A DNA stretch of 64,000 nucleotides from Pseudomonas lutea (GTDB lineage: Bacteria; Pseudomonadota; Gammaproteobacteria; Pseudomonadales; Pseudomonadaceae): assembly GCF_000759445.1 (NCBI RefSeq), contig NZ_JRMB01000004.1:303501-367500 (forward strand). Direction: 5' to 3'. The notes beneath the pieces were generated by a model that was not told where the DNA came from, did not search any database, and worked only from the letters and a program-made list of their open reading frames with translations. Positions 49,594-59,053 of the stretch are shown here, one piece after another. A program made the translations under genes and the position numbers. The first letter of the stretch is position 1, and each line of letters begins with the position of its first letter.

Positions 49594-49753
49594 CTATTTC
49601 CCCCGCCGGCCTTGCCGGATCTGTATTGATACGCCTCCTGATGCCTCAGTTTTGCAGTGCCTCGCCGGACCTCTTCCTGCGGCTCTCTGCGTGCAACTGC
49701 GGCAGAAGACGGAAGGCCACGCTAGAAGTCAGTAATTCAAAAGGTTAAGCACC

Positions 49754-50353
49754 ATGCTGCTGATGATCGATAACTACGACTCCTTCACTTACAACGTCGT
49801 GCAGTACCTGGGTGAACTGGGCGCCGACGTCAAAGTGATTCGCAACGACGAAATGACCGTCGCCGAAATCGAAGCACTTAACCCCGAACGCATCGTCGTT
49901 TCACCCGGCCCGTGTACGCCGAACGAAGCGGGCGTGTCCATTGATGTGATCAAACACTTCGCCGGCAAACTCCCTGTGTTGGGCGTCTGTCTGGGCCATC
50001 AATCAATTGGCCAGGCGTTCGGCGGCGACGTGGTGCGGGCGCGTCAGGTCATGCACGGCAAAACCAGCGACCTGGCTCACGAAGACCAGGGCGTGTTCGA
50101 AGGCTTGAAGCATCCGCTGACCGTTACCCGCTACCACTCGTTGGTGGTCAAGCGCGAGACGCTCCCGGATTGCCTCGAAGTGACCGCCTGGACCCAGGCA
50201 GAAGACGGCTCTGTCGACGAAATCATGGGCCTGCGACACAAAACGTTAAACGTCGAAGGTGTTCAATTTCACCCTGAGTCGATTCTTTCCGAGCAGGGCC
50301 ACGAGCTGTTCGCCAACTTCCTCAAGCAGACCGGCGGCACCCGTCAGGGTTAA
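49754..50353 (+). CDS. trpG: anthranilate synthase component II (glutamine amidotransferase)
   Basis: The 199-residue class I glutamine amidotransferase supplies ammonia to TrpE. The catalytic cysteine is C79 in G-V-C-L-G-H-Q, and the histidine-glutamate pair lies in Q-F-H-P-E-S-I-L near the C-terminus. Its N-terminus [14 protein letters not shown] is typical. It may also serve PabB, as trpG products often do. It begins the trpGDC operon and is 12 bp before trpD. Confidence 0.97.
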   Translation: MLLMIDNYDSFTYNVVQYLGELGADVKVIRNDEMTVAEIEALNPERIVVSPGPCTPNEAGVSIDVIKHFAGKLPVLGVCLGHQSIGQAFGGDVVRARQVMHGKTSDLAHEDQGVFEGLKHPLTVTRYHSLVVKRETLPDCLEVTAWTQAEDGSVDEIMGLRHKTLNVEGVQFHPESILSEQGHELFANFLKQTGGTRQG

Positions 50354-50365
50354 GGGCAATTCGAC

Positions 50366-51421
50366 ATGGCAATGGATATCAAGACGGCGCTCGGCCGAGT
50401 TGTGAATCAGCTGGACCTGAGCACCGATGAAATGCGCGATGTCATGCGCGAGATCATGACGGGCCAGTGCACCCAGGCGCAGATCGGCGCATTTCTGATG
50501 GGCATGCGTATGAAGAGCGAGAGCATCGACGAAATCGTCGGTGCGGTGTCGGTGATGCGCGAGCTGGCGGATCAGGTCCAGCTCAAAACACTGGACGGCG
50601 TGGTCGACATCGTCGGCACCGGTGGTGATGGAGCGAATATTTTCAACGTATCAACCGCCGCAGCGTTCGTGATTGCGGCTGCGGGTTGCACGGTGGCCAA
50701 GCACGGCAACCGGGCAGTCTCCGGCAAAAGTGGCAGCGCCGATTTGCTGGAAGCCGCTGGCGTCTATCTCAGCTTGACCCCTGTGCAGGTGGCGCGCTGC
50801 ATCGACAGCGTCGGCATCGGCTTCATGTTTGCGCAAACTCATCACGGCGCCATGAAACACGCTGCCGGGCCGCGCAAGGAGCTGGGCCTGCGGACCCTGT
50901 TCAACATGTTAGGGCCATTGACCAACCCTGCGGGCGTCAAGCACCAGGTGGTGGGCGTGTTCAGTCAGGCACTCTGCCGACCATTGGCCGAAGTGCTGCT
51001 GCGCATGGGCAGCAAGCACGTGCTGGTGGTCCACTCCCAGGATGGCCTGGACGAATTCAGCATCGCTGCACCTACGTTTGTTGCGGAACTGAAGAACGGC
51101 GAAGTGACCGAATACTGGGTGCAGCCGGAAGACCTGGGCATGAAAAGCCAGAGCCTGTTCGGTCTGGTGGTCGACAGCCCCGCGCAGTCGCTGGAATTAA
51201 TACGTGACGCGCTGGGTCGGCGTAAAACCGAACACGGTCAGAAAGCCGCCGAGATGATTGTGCTCAACGCAGGCGCAGCGCTGTACGCGGCTGATCATGC
51301 GTCGTCGTTGAAGGAGGGCGTTGCTTTGGCTCACGACTCATTGCACACCGGCCTGGCCCGCGAAAAGCTGGAAGAGCTGGGTGCCTTTACCGCGGTATTC
51401 AAGCAGGAGAATGAAGGATGA
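50366..51421 (+). CDS. trpD: anthranilate phosphoribosyltransferase
   Basis: The 351-residue enzyme attaches phosphoribose to anthranilate. The PRPP-binding [14 protein letters not shown] and [15 protein letters not shown] are intact, as is the G-P-L-T-N-P-A segment. AAGGG at 50352-50356 favours the ATG at 50366. A second ATG two codons later is possible. The stop overlaps the trpC start in ATGA. Confidence 0.97.
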   Translation: MAMDIKTALGRVVNQLDLSTDEMRDVMREIMTGQCTQAQIGAFLMGMRMKSESIDEIVGAVSVMRELADQVQLKTLDGVVDIVGTGGDGANIFNVSTAAAFVIAAAGCTVAKHGNRAVSGKSGSADLLEAAGVYLSLTPVQVARCIDSVGIGFMFAQTHHGAMKHAAGPRKELGLRTLFNMLGPLTNPAGVKHQVVGVFSQALCRPLAEVLLRMGSKHVLVVHSQDGLDEFSIAAPTFVAELKNGEVTEYWVQPEDLGMKSQSLFGLVVDSPAQSLELIRDALGRRKTEHGQKAAEMIVLNAGAALYAADHASSLKEGVALAHDSLHTGLAREKLEELGAFTAVFKQENEG

Positions 51422-52254
51422 GTGTACCGACGGTATTGGAAAAGATTCTGGCCCGTAAGGCTGAGGAAGTCGCTGCGCGTCGTGCCAGCGTCAGTCTTTC
51501 CGATTTGGAAAAGCTGGCCACCGCAGCCGGCGTTTCACGGGGTTTTGCCGGCGCCTTGATTGCACAAGCCAAGCGCAAGCAGCCGGCGGTCATCGCTGAG
51601 ATAAAAAAGGCGTCCCCGAGCAAGGGTGTCATTCGTGAGAATTTTCATCCGTCCGAGATCGCCAAGAGTTATGAAGCGGGCGGCGCCACCTGCCTGTCCG
51701 TGCTGACTGACATCGATTTCTTTCAAGGCGCCGATGACTATTTGAAGCAGGCCCGCGCAGCGACTTCATTGCCGGTGATCCGCAAGGATTTCATGATTGA
51801 TCCCTATCAGATCATCGAAGCGCGGGCATTGGGGGCCGATTGCATCCTGTTGATCGTTTCGGCGTTGGACGACGTGAAGATGGCCGAGCTGGCCTCGGTC
51901 GCCAAGGACGTTGGTCTGGACGTGCTGGTCGAAGTGCATGATGGCGATGAACTGGAGCGAGCTCTCAAGACGCTGGACACTCCGCTGGTTGGGGTTAACA
52001 ACCGCAATTTGCACACGTTCGAGGTCAATCTGGAGACCACACTCGATTTGCTGCCACGTATCCCGCGTGATCGTCTGGTCATCACCGAGAGCGGTATTTT
52101 GAACCGCGCTGACGTCGAGCTGATGGAAATCAATGATGTCTACTCCTTCCTCGTGGGCGAAGCGTTTATGCGCGCTGAAAAACCGGGCGTGGAGCTGCAG
52201 CGCTTGTTCTTCCCGGAGAAAGGCGCCGCGATCAAATCCGGGGGGCTGGATTGA
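51418..52254 (+). CDS. trpC: indole-3-glycerol phosphate synthase
   Basis: The 278-residue TIM-barrel enzyme closes the indole ring. Family motifs are [37 protein letters not shown] and S-E-S-G-I. It is not fused to phosphoribosylanthranilate isomerase, as expected in Pseudomonas where trpF is elsewhere. It overlaps trpD by four bases. Confidence 0.97.
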   Translation: MSVPTVLEKILARKAEEVAARRASVSLSDLEKLATAAGVSRGFAGALIAQAKRKQPAVIAEIKKASPSKGVIRENFHPSEIAKSYEAGGATCLSVLTDIDFFQGADDYLKQARAATSLPVIRKDFMIDPYQIIEARALGADCILLIVSALDDVKMAELASVAKDVGLDVLVEVHDGDELERALKTLDTPLVGVNNRNLHTFEVNLETTLDLLPRIPRDRLVITESGILNRADVELMEINDVYSFLVGEAFMRAEKPGVELQRLFFPEKGAAIKSGGLD

Positions 52255-52304
52255 GCCGCAGCACCACGGCGTAACAACCATCGCTCGTCATATCAGGAGG
52301 CAGC

Positions 52305-53000
52305 ATGACCCTTCAGCTTTTGGAAACCTGCGTTGAGGCTGGCCTAAAGGCTGAGCAGGATCTGCTGGCTTCTGTGTGCGATGGCGAGTCAGACCATGGG
52401 CTGCTCTTTTGGCGCCCCTCTGACCATGCATTGGTCATGCCTCGCCGGTTGAGTCGTCTCCCCGGGTTTAGCGAGGCCAGCGAAACCCTCGGGGACATTG
52501 GCTGGCCGGTCCTGCTCAGGGAAAGCGGCGGCGAGCCTGTTCCGCAGTCACCCTCAACCGTGAACGTGGCACTGGTCTATGTTCAGCCCGACACCGATCT
52601 TGATCGCGACCGCATCGAAAATGCCTACATGCGTTTGTGCCAGCCCATGCTCGACGTGCTAAGTGGGTTGGGTGGGGCTGTCTCGCTGGGCGAAGTGGCC
52701 GGGGCTTTTTGCGATGGCCGCTTCAACGTCAATCTCAACGGCCGCAAGATGGTCGGGACCGCTCAACGCTGGCGCCAGACTCAGGGTGGCAAACGGCCGG
52801 TGGTGCTTGCGCACGCTGCGATGCTGCTGGATAACGAGCGCGTCGGGATGGTCAACGCCGTCAACCGGTTCAACGAAACCTGCGAGCTGGAGCAGCGCTG
52901 CGAAGCAGACAGTCATATCGCCTTGCATGAACTGTTTGCCGCGCCTGATTTCCTCGAACAACTGAGCGAGCGTTACAGGCGGATGCTGGCCGGGATCTGA
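52305..53000 (+). CDS. lipoate-protein ligase / biotin-ligase-fold family protein
   Basis: The 231-residue protein has the LplA/BirA-type catalytic fold: R-E-S-G-G-E-P-V-P takes the place of the R-R-x-S-G-G-G loop, and F-C-D-G-R-F-N-V-N-L-N-G-R-K-M-V-G-T-A-Q carries the lysine expected to contact the acyl-adenylate. It could be a lipoate ligase, an octanoyltransferase or a related enzyme, and the substrate cannot be read from sequence. AGGAGG precedes the ATG. It lies 50 bp after trpC and convergent with vfr, as in other pseudomonads. Confidence 0.8.
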   Translation: MTLQLLETCVEAGLKAEQDLLASVCDGESDHGLLFWRPSDHALVMPRRLSRLPGFSEASETLGDIGWPVLLRESGGEPVPQSPSTVNVALVYVQPDTDLDRDRIENAYMRLCQPMLDVLSGLGGAVSLGEVAGAFCDGRFNVNLNGRKMVGTAQRWRQTQGGKRPVVLAHAAMLLDNERVGMVNAVNRFNETCELEQRCEADSHIALHELFAAPDFLEQLSERYRRMLAGI

Positions 53001-53077
53001 GCGTGCTCATGCTCTTCTGGCGTATGCATCATGTGGAACTCGGTGCGCGATAGCAGGGTTAACAATTGGCCGCGTCG

Positions 53078-53722
53078 CTATCGAGTGCCAAATACGACCA
53101 TTGTTTTGCCGCGGACATGCACCAGGTTCTGTTCTTCGAGCGACTTGAGCACGCGGCCAACCATCTCTCTCGAACACCCTACGATCCGACCGATCTCTTG
53201 ACGCGTGATCTTGATCTGCATGCCGTCAGGATGGGTCATCGCATCAGGCTGTTTACACAGTTCCAGCAGGCTGCGGGCTACCCGCCCGGTGACGTCAAGG
53301 AACGCCAGATCACCCACCTTGCGTGTGGTATTACGCAGCCGCTCGGCGAGCTGCCCGCCGATGGCATACATCAGTTCCGGATCCTGCTGGCTGAGCTCAC
53401 GGAATTTGACGTAACTGATTTCCGCCACTTCACATTCTGTTTTAGCGCGGACCCAGGCGCTCCGCTGCGCGGCGACAGCAGTCTCCGCAAACAGTCCCAG
53501 TTCGCCAAAAAAATCGCCGCTATTGAGGTAAGCCACGATCATCTCGCGGCCTTCCTTATCCTCGATGAGGATGGTGACCGACCCTTTTATGATTAGAAAA
53601 AGCGAGTCCGATTGCTCGCCCGCACAGAGAATATTGCTCTTGGCCAGGCAGCGCCGACGCTGGGCATGGGGTAGCAATTTGTCGGCGACTTTCGTCTTGT
53701 TCGGAGGAGGCATGGCGAGCAT
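53078..53722 (-). CDS. vfr: cAMP-activated global regulator Vfr (CRP family)
   Basis: From the ATG at 53722 the protein has 214 residues, the same as P. aeruginosa Vfr. The longer open frame (to 53866) is not conserved. A second ATG three codons downstream is possible. The cyclic-nucleotide domain contains [11 protein letters not shown] and [10 protein letters not shown] with the R-S-A of the cAMP pocket. The helix-turn-helix is [19 protein letters not shown]. The first 40 residues and the segment after G-E-L-G-L-F differ clearly from the P. aeruginosa protein. It is convergent with the lipoate-ligase-like gene. Confidence 0.95.
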   Translation of the reverse strand: MLAMPPPNKTKVADKLLPHAQRRRCLAKSNILCAGEQSDSLFLIIKGSVTILIEDKEGREMIVAYLNSGDFFGELGLFAETAVAAQRSAWVRAKTECEVAEISYVKFRELSQQDPELMYAIGGQLAERLRNTTRKVGDLAFLDVTGRVARSLLELCKQPDAMTHPDGMQIKITRQEIGRIVGCSREMVGRVLKSLEEQNLVHVRGKTMVVFGTR

Positions 53723-53930
53723 CGGTATATCCCGTAAAAAACTGCGCCCTGAGGCATTCCCTGAGGTATCGGCAGTATTTCCCATTTGATGCAGCCCCAG
53801 ACCGGCAAATAGGTCTTTTTTCAGAGATTTCCTACATTTTCCCGTTCGGAGCGGCCTCCGGCCCACACCCGGCGCCGGCAGAGCCCTGTGCTAAGCTGTC
53901 CGCCTTTTTTCAGGCATTGGAGTCCGGATA

Positions 53931-54353
53931 ATGAAGGCGCGTATTCAGTGGGCGGGTGAAGCAATGTTCCTTGGTGAATCCGGCAGCGGCCACGTCGTTG
54001 TTATGGATGGCCCGCCCGAAAGCGGAGGCCGTAATCTCGGCGTGCGCCCGATGGAAATGGTGTTGATTGGTCTGGGCGGTTGCAGTAACTACGACGTGGT
54101 CAGCATCCTCAAGAAAGCGCGCCAGCCCATCGAAAGCTGCGAGGCGTTTCTGGAAGCCGAGCGGGCTAATGAAGACCCCAAGGTGTTCACCAAAATCCAC
54201 CTGCATTTCGTGGTCAAGGGGCGTGGTCTCAAGGAAACCCAGGTGAAGCGTGCGATCGAATTGTCGGCCGAAAAATACTGCTCGGCGTCGATCATGCTGG
54301 GCAACGCCGGTGTTGAGATCACCCATGACTACGAGATCATCGAACTGGGCTGA
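53931..54353 (+). CDS. OsmC family peroxiredoxin-like protein (YhfA-like)
   Basis: The 140-residue protein has the OsmC fold with the first reactive cysteine in G-L-G-G-C-S-N-Y-D-V and the second in K-Y-C-S-A-S. Such proteins reduce organic hydroperoxides or act as redox sensors. The subgroup with this short N-terminus is close to E. coli YhfA, which lies next to crp, just as this gene lies next to the crp homologue vfr. It is divergent from vfr with 208 bp between starts. A TTGGAGTC segment before the ATG may be the ribosome site. Confidence 0.88.
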   Translation: MKARIQWAGEAMFLGESGSGHVVVMDGPPESGGRNLGVRPMEMVLIGLGGCSNYDVVSILKKARQPIESCEAFLEAERANEDPKVFTKIHLHFVVKGRGLKETQVKRAIELSAEKYCSASIMLGNAGVEITHDYEIIELG

Positions 54354-54417
54354 GCAACGCCCAATTTTCACAAAAGCGGTGCAGGCTATGGCATGCGACT
54401 TCTGACGTCTGCATAAT

Positions 54418-54437
54418 GCGCCCCTTTTTCAGGGCGC
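54418..54437. other. hairpin in the gap before speD
   Basis: GCGCCC pairs with GGGCGC around an eight-base T-rich loop. It lies 64 bp after the OsmC gene, inside the 234-bp gap before speD, and just after a CATAAT that could be a -10 element. It could be a terminator of the OsmC gene or a 5' leader structure of speD. Confidence 0.35.
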
Positions 54438-54587
54438 GACTGCCGGATAGCCGGCTCGCCTCCGACCAGACAACCAAAATCGCCAACGCGAAGAGGTGTT
54501 AACCGTCCTACGCAGCTGAGCCGGGCTCAGTTGACGGGCATGCTTGATCACGCGGCCAGCGCCGCACCCATATAGAGAGTTTTAACG

Positions 54588-55382
54588 GTGAAAAGCAAAC
54601 TCAAGCTCCACGGGTTCAATAACCTGACCAAGACCTTGAGCTTCAACATCTATGACATCTGCTATGCGGAGACCCCGCAGGACCAGCAGGCCTATGTCGA
54701 GTACATCAACAGTGTGTACGACGCCGAACGCCTGACGCGGATTCTCACTGATGTCGTCGACATCATTGGCGCGAACATCCTGAACATCGCTCGTCAGGAC
54801 TACGATCCTCAAGGCGCCAGTGTGACCATTCTGATCTCCGAGCAGCCGGTGACACCTACCGACAGCCAGATCGAAGAATCACCAGGTCCGCTGCCGGAAA
54901 CCATCCTTGCGCACCTGGACAAAAGCCACATCACGGTTCACACCTATCCCGAAATTCACCCGGTGGACGGTATCGCCACTTTCCGTGTGGACATCGACGT
55001 GTCGACCTGCGGTGTGATTTCCCCGTTGAAAGCACTCAACTACCTGATCCACAAGTTCGAGTCGGACATCGTGACCGTTGATTATCGCGTGCGCGGTTTC
55101 ACCCGTGACGTCGAAGGCAAGAAGCACTTCATCGACCACGAGATCAACTCGATCCAGAACTATCTTTCCGATGACACCCGCGACAGCTACCAGATGACTG
55201 ACGTGAACGTGTATCAGGAAAACCTGTTCCACACCAAAATGCTGCTCAAGCAATTTGAGCTGGACAACTACCTCTTCGGCGATGCCACCAGCAACCTGTC
55301 GGCTGAACAGCGCGAGCAAGTGACTGGCCGGGTGAAGCACGAAATGCTCGAAATCTTCTACGGCCGTAACATGCCTGTCTAA
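54588..55382 (+). CDS. speD: S-adenosylmethionine decarboxylase proenzyme (GTG start)
   Basis: The 264-residue proenzyme belongs to the E. coli-type AdoMet decarboxylases and makes the aminopropyl donor for spermidine. It starts at GTG 54588. Self-cleavage to the pyruvoyl-bearing alpha chain is expected before the serine in [13 protein letters not shown], near residue 112. The rest of the motif region ([14 protein letters not shown]) is intact. It is a single-gene unit ending at a strong terminator. Confidence 0.96.
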   Translation: MKSKLKLHGFNNLTKTLSFNIYDICYAETPQDQQAYVEYINSVYDAERLTRILTDVVDIIGANILNIARQDYDPQGASVTILISEQPVTPTDSQIEESPGPLPETILAHLDKSHITVHTYPEIHPVDGIATFRVDIDVSTCGVISPLKALNYLIHKFESDIVTVDYRVRGFTRDVEGKKHFIDHEINSIQNYLSDDTRDSYQMTDVNVYQENLFHTKMLLKQFELDNYLFGDATSNLSAEQREQVTGRVKHEMLEIFYGRNMPV

Positions 55383-55395
55383 GAGTATCCGGCAC

Positions 55396-55424
55396 AAAAA
55401 AAGGCGCCATTCAGGCGCCTTTTT
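55396..55424. terminator. bidirectional terminator between speD and coq7
   Basis: AGGCGCC pairs with GGCGCCT around ATTCA, flanked by an A-run on the left and a T-run on the right. It can end both speD and the convergent coq7 transcript. Confidence 0.92.
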
Positions 55425-55481
55425 CATATGAGTGTTTTCGGATGATGTGTCGCAAATGCCTCCATCCCCGCTCAGCTGCGC

Positions 55482-56129
55482 TTAGATTCTATAAGCCGTC
55501 TTCGTCATCACCTTGGCGATGAGACTCATGCCAAACTTGACTGGCGCCGGGAAGCGAAACCCACCGGCCTTGATGGCGCTTTCTGCGTGATGCTCTTCGT
55601 CGTCGCGCATCTGTTTGAGAATCGCCCGGGACTTCTCGTCTTCGAGCGGCAATTGCTCCAAGTGCTCATTGAGGTGCTTGCACACTTGGTCTTCGGTTGC
55701 GGCCACGAAACCCAGGCTGATCCGGTCACTGATCAGGCCAGCCACGGCGCCGATGCCGAATGAGGCGCCGTAGAACAGCGGGTTCAGGACGCTGGTGTGG
55801 CTGCCCAACTGATGAATGCGTTGTTCGCACCATACCAGATGGTCGATTTCTTCTTCGGCGGCATGCTCCATCGCCTTGCGCACCTGCGGCAGTTTCGCAG
55901 TAAGCGCCTGTCCCTGATACAGCGCCTGTGCGCACACCTCACCCGTGTGGTTGATTCGCATAAGACCAGCCACATGACGAGTGTCTGTCTCATTCATCTT
56001 TACATCAGGTTTGATAACGGCAGGAGAGGGGCGGTGTGCGTGAGCGCTGACGGGCAGTAGTGTCTTCATCGCAGCGTCGGCTTGCAGAAGAAGGCGGTCG
56101 ATAGGGGAATAGTGACGTTCGGTAGCCAT
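55482..56129 (-). CDS. coq7: 2-nonaprenyl-3-methyl-6-methoxy-1,4-benzoquinol hydroxylase Coq7
   Basis: The ATG at 56129 ([14 protein letters not shown]), with GGAGG six bases upstream, gives 215 residues. The protein is a ferritin-like di-iron hydroxylase of ubiquinone synthesis, used by Pseudomonas in place of UbiF. Iron ligands are expected in [17 protein letters not shown] and E-E-H-H-A-E-S-A. A short hydrophobic stretch ([10 protein letters not shown]) should let it sit on the membrane. It is convergent with speD. Confidence 0.96.
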   Translation of the reverse strand: MATERHYSPIDRLLLQADAAMKTLLPVSAHAHRPSPAVIKPDVKMNETDTRHVAGLMRINHTGEVCAQALYQGQALTAKLPQVRKAMEHAAEEEIDHLVWCEQRIHQLGSHTSVLNPLFYGASFGIGAVAGLISDRISLGFVAATEDQVCKHLNEHLEQLPLEDEKSRAILKQMRDDEEHHAESAIKAGGFRFPAPVKFGMSLIAKVMTKTAYRI

Positions 56130-56252
56130 GGGCACCTCCGGGTAAATCCAAGGCGGCCAGTTTAACCCAAACGGTGTAATCCGGCGTGCCCTGCGTCAGC
56201 CGGCCAAGTGGTTGGCACGCACTCGGCCTGTACGAATGGGAAAAACGGGAAC

Positions 56253-56591
56253 TCAGCCCGGCGGCCAGTTCATCTGGCGCTGACCCAGAACATGCATGTG
56301 AATGTGATAGACCGTCTGACCGCCTTTTTCGTTGGTGTTCATGACCACGCGGAAACCGTCCTCGCATCCAAGCTCTTTTGCCAAGCGCTGCGCCGTAAAG
56401 AGGATATGGCCTAACAGGCCCTTGTCTTCTTCAGTGACGTCGTTGAGGGTGCGAATCGGTTTTTTGGGAATGACCAGAAAATGCACTGGCGCCTGCGGGG
56501 CGATGTCGTGAAAGGCCAGCACTTGGTCATCCTCGAAGATGATTTTCGCCGGAATCTCGCGATTGATGATCTTGGTGAACAAAGTATCCAC
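56253..56591 (-). CDS. HIT family purine-nucleoside phosphoramidase-like protein (GTG start)
   Basis: The conserved domain begins at V-D-T-L-F-T-K-I-I, so I use the GTG at 56591, giving 112 residues. The open frame extends to 56648 without similarity. The HIT signature Y-H-I-H-M-H-V-L-G contains the catalytic histidine triad. HinT-type proteins hydrolyse adenosine 5'-phosphoramidates. It stands between coq7 and the SDR gene on the same strand. Confidence 0.93.
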   Translation of the reverse strand: MDTLFTKIINREIPAKIIFEDDQVLAFHDIAPQAPVHFLVIPKKPIRTLNDVTEEDKGLLGHILFTAQRLAKELGCEDGFRVVMNTNEKGGQTVYHIHMHVLGQRQMNWPPG

Positions 56592-56676
56592 AGCCGTTTT
56601 GCTCCATTTTAAGGGGATGAAGGCAGTGTACTGAGCGTGCAAGGCCACGCCCAGTCGTTTATCACAGCGGCTGACA

Positions 56677-57462
56677 TCAGAGGGATGTGCGTGATTTAAG
56701 CGTCATGGCCCATAGTTTGCGGGTCATCCAGCGGCTGAAGAACCGCGGGAGGCGCGTCAGCAATCTGTTACGCCAACCGGGGATGATCACCGCACGATTC
56801 TTCTCTAGCGCTCGTACGGTGTACAAAGCGACTTCCTCGGCGGTCATGGTTTTATCATCCACGAATTTGCCGGCGTCCAGTTGTGCCGAACGGAAAAACG
56901 CAGTGCGCGTCGGACCCGGGCACAGCACTGAAATCTTCACGCCGGTTTTGTGCAGTTCTTCGCGCAGACCTTCCGAAAAATGCAGTACGTAGGCTTTGCT
57001 CGCTGCATAGGTGCTCATCCACGGCCCGGGCTGAAAGCTCATGACTGATGCAACGTTGAGGATCTGCCCGCCGCCTTGCACCGCCATCAGATTGCCAACG
57101 GTGTGACACAGGCGAGTCAGGGCGAGTACGTTAAGGTCGAGCAGGTCCTGCTCTTGCGCCCATTCTTGAGCGAGGAACGGGCCGCTGTTTCCAATGCCTG
57201 CGCAATTGACCAGCAGATCGATGTGTCGCACGCCTTCTTCAAGCTCAAGCAGAAAGCCTGAAAGGCGCAGCGGCTCGCCCAGATCACAGGCGCGAAACAG
57301 CACCTCGACGCCGAAGCGCTGGGTGAACTCGATCGCGATGCTTTCCAGCATCTCCCGGTGCCTGGCGACCAGAATAAGGTTGCGACCCCGACGAGCAAGC
57401 GCTTCGGCCATCGCCAGGCCAATACCGCTCGATGCACCTGTGACCATGGCGTAACGGGTCAT
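56677..57462 (-). CDS. short-chain dehydrogenase/reductase family oxidoreductase
   Basis: The 261-residue protein has the classical SDR pattern: G-A-S-S-G-I-G at residues 9-15 for NAD(P), N-C-A-G-I-G and the catalytic Y-A-A-S-K near residue 155. An arginine just after the first beta-strands (V-A-R-H-R) suggests preference for NADPH. The C-terminal [17 protein letters not shown] tail is basic and may touch the membrane. The substrate is unknown. Confidence 0.9.
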   Translation of the reverse strand: MTRYAMVTGASSGIGLAMAEALARRGRNLILVARHREMLESIAIEFTQRFGVEVLFRACDLGEPLRLSGFLLELEEGVRHIDLLVNCAGIGNSGPFLAQEWAQEQDLLDLNVLALTRLCHTVGNLMAVQGGGQILNVASVMSFQPGPWMSTYAASKAYVLHFSEGLREELHKTGVKISVLCPGPTRTAFFRSAQLDAGKFVDDKTMTAEEVALYTVRALEKNRAVIIPGWRNRLLTRLPRFFSRWMTRKLWAMTLKSRTSL

Positions 57463-57518
57463 GCAATTCTCCAGTCGTGTGCAGCTCGTATTGAGGCAGC
57501 GTCCTGGCTGCCAGATAG

Positions 57519-58451
57519 TTATTGGTCGTCGGTGCCGCCTGGCGAGTCACCATTATCAATGGCATCAGCAGGGTCAACAGGTACCGTCAGTTGCTCCGGG
57601 TCGGTGGCGTCATCGTCGTAGGGCAGCGCTTCTTCGTATTCGCTGGTGGTCGCCTCTACTTGCTCCTGAACCGTTTCGATCCCCCCCATCATCGCCGCGA
57701 CGAACACCAGCGCGAGGACAACCAGCCACAGCACGGCGAGGATTTTGACGCGCGGCGTGTTGGGCGGTGGTGGCGGGCCGTACCGATTGGGACCGGTATT
57801 GCCCGGGACCGCCATCATCAACAGCGGGAAGAAGCTGCCCACGACCGGTACCAGATTCAGCAGCAGTAACCAGGCCGACCACCCGGCGTCGTGCAGGCGC
57901 TGGGCGCCGATCTGGATGCTGACCACCACGAATGCGACCAGCGCGACGGTTCCGAGCAAACCGCCCGCTACGAGCGAAACGCTGAGGATACCCACGCATA
58001 GCGCGGCGACCAATAAACCGACTGCCACCAGCGCAAGGCTCCAAGCCAGGTAGCGCAGGCGACCTATTCGACCCTGAACGGAGAACACCTTCAGTTCGCC
58101 CACCGCCGGAAAGTCTTGCCCAACCGGTGCGCGTGGAGGGGCGTAAGGCGATGCAGCAGGGTCAAAAGCCGAGCCAGGAGCAACGTCGTCGACGACCTCT
58201 GCCAGACTCAGCGTCACGGGTAGCTCAGGCTCGATACGACCTTCAACTCCAGCATCGTTTAGCGCCGCGAGATAACGCTGCGCGTCGTCATTGGTCAGGC
58301 CACGCTTGATGGTGACAGGCTTGCCAGTGAACAGCCGGTCCACGCCGGTTGTGTCGGTCTTGAACAGCTGGGCCAGATTCAAGCGTGCTGTTTCCAGCTC
58401 AACGCCCGGCCGCAGTAGGCCCTCGAAAACGATTTTGAAGTGCTCCGCCAT
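57519..58451 (-). CDS. DUF805 membrane protein with N-terminal cytoplasmic domain
   Basis: The 310-residue protein begins with about 90 residues of soluble alpha/beta sequence (M-A-E-H-F-K-I-V-F-E-G-L). A proline- and alanine-rich linker follows, then a DUF805 membrane domain (about 125-250) marked by G-R-I-G-R-L-R-Y and the Q-R-L-H-D-A-G-W-S-A-W motif, and a last helix near 250-270. The C-terminus is acidic and threonine-rich. The function is unknown. The N-terminal part resembles short domains seen with DUF805 in other pseudomonads. Confidence 0.82.
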   Translation of the reverse strand: MAEHFKIVFEGLLRPGVELETARLNLAQLFKTDTTGVDRLFTGKPVTIKRGLTNDDAQRYLAALNDAGVEGRIEPELPVTLSLAEVVDDVAPGSAFDPAASPYAPPRAPVGQDFPAVGELKVFSVQGRIGRLRYLAWSLALVAVGLLVAALCVGILSVSLVAGGLLGTVALVAFVVVSIQIGAQRLHDAGWSAWLLLLNLVPVVGSFFPLLMMAVPGNTGPNRYGPPPPPNTPRVKILAVLWLVVLALVFVAAMMGGIETVQEQVEATTSEYEEALPYDDDATDPEQLTVPVDPADAIDNGDSPGGTDDQ

Positions 58452-58495
58452 GCTGGCTTCCTTGTCTTGAGTTCATACGAGCCGAGCATCAGGCT

Positions 58496-58921
58496 TCAGA
58501 ACGGTTTAACCACCACCAGAATGACCACTGCCAGCAAGATCAACACGGGGACTTCGTTGAACCAGCGATAAAACACGTGGCTGCGTCCCGGCTCTCCTCG
58601 CGCGAAGCGTTTGACCTGGGCGCCGCACACATGGTGATAGCCAATTAAAAGCACAACCAGGGTGAGCTTGGCATGCAGCCAGCCCTGCTGCAGAAAACCT
58701 GGGGATAGCGCGACCAGCCAGATACCGAACACCAGGGTGGCGATCATGGAGGGAACCATGATGCCGCGATATAACTTGCGCTCCATGGTGCAGAAGCGCT
58801 CTCGGCTAACGGTGTCGTCGCTCATCGCGTGATAGACGAACAGTCGCGGCAGATAAAACAGGGCGGCGAACCAGCACACCATCGCGACGATGTGCAGCGC
58901 TTTGATCCAGAGATAGAGCAT
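58496..58921 (-). CDS. hemJ: HemJ-like protoporphyrinogen oxidase (CopD/UPF0093 family)
   Basis: The 141-residue protein has four membrane helices and the conserved histidines of the HemJ family in A-L-H-I-V-A-M-V-C-W-F-A and G-W-L-H-A-K-L. It also contains the L-P-R-L-F-V-Y-H and E-R-K-L-Y-R-G-I-M segments. HemJ oxidises protoporphyrinogen IX in many proteobacteria that lack HemG and HemY. Because some pseudomonads also carry hemG-type enzymes, the main role here cannot be fixed from this window. It is divergent from argC with 132 bp between starts. Confidence 0.88.
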   Translation of the reverse strand: MLYLWIKALHIVAMVCWFAALFYLPRLFVYHAMSDDTVSRERFCTMERKLYRGIMVPSMIATLVFGIWLVALSPGFLQQGWLHAKLTLVVLLIGYHHVCGAQVKRFARGEPGRSHVFYRWFNEVPVLILLAVVILVVVKPF

Positions 58922-59053
58922 TTTGGTTTATTTCCAGGGACACGGTGCCAAATAGTAGTGGCTTCGCTGCCCGTACGTCACGTTCGCGGTTGTCCCATAG
59001 GCTATCGACCCATATGATCACCGGCTTTCCAGTGGTTTCGTTGAGGGCAGATT

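Noticed and set aside
49618..49753. Canonical T-tailed attenuator terminator before trpG
   Set aside because: Only a small CCGGC-CTT-GCCGG hairpin is evident and no T-run follows it. I therefore describe the leader but do not claim a mapped terminator.
53723..53866. Longer Vfr with 48 extra N-terminal residues
   Set aside because: The extension has no family counterpart, and the ATG at 53722 gives the exact usual length of 214 residues.
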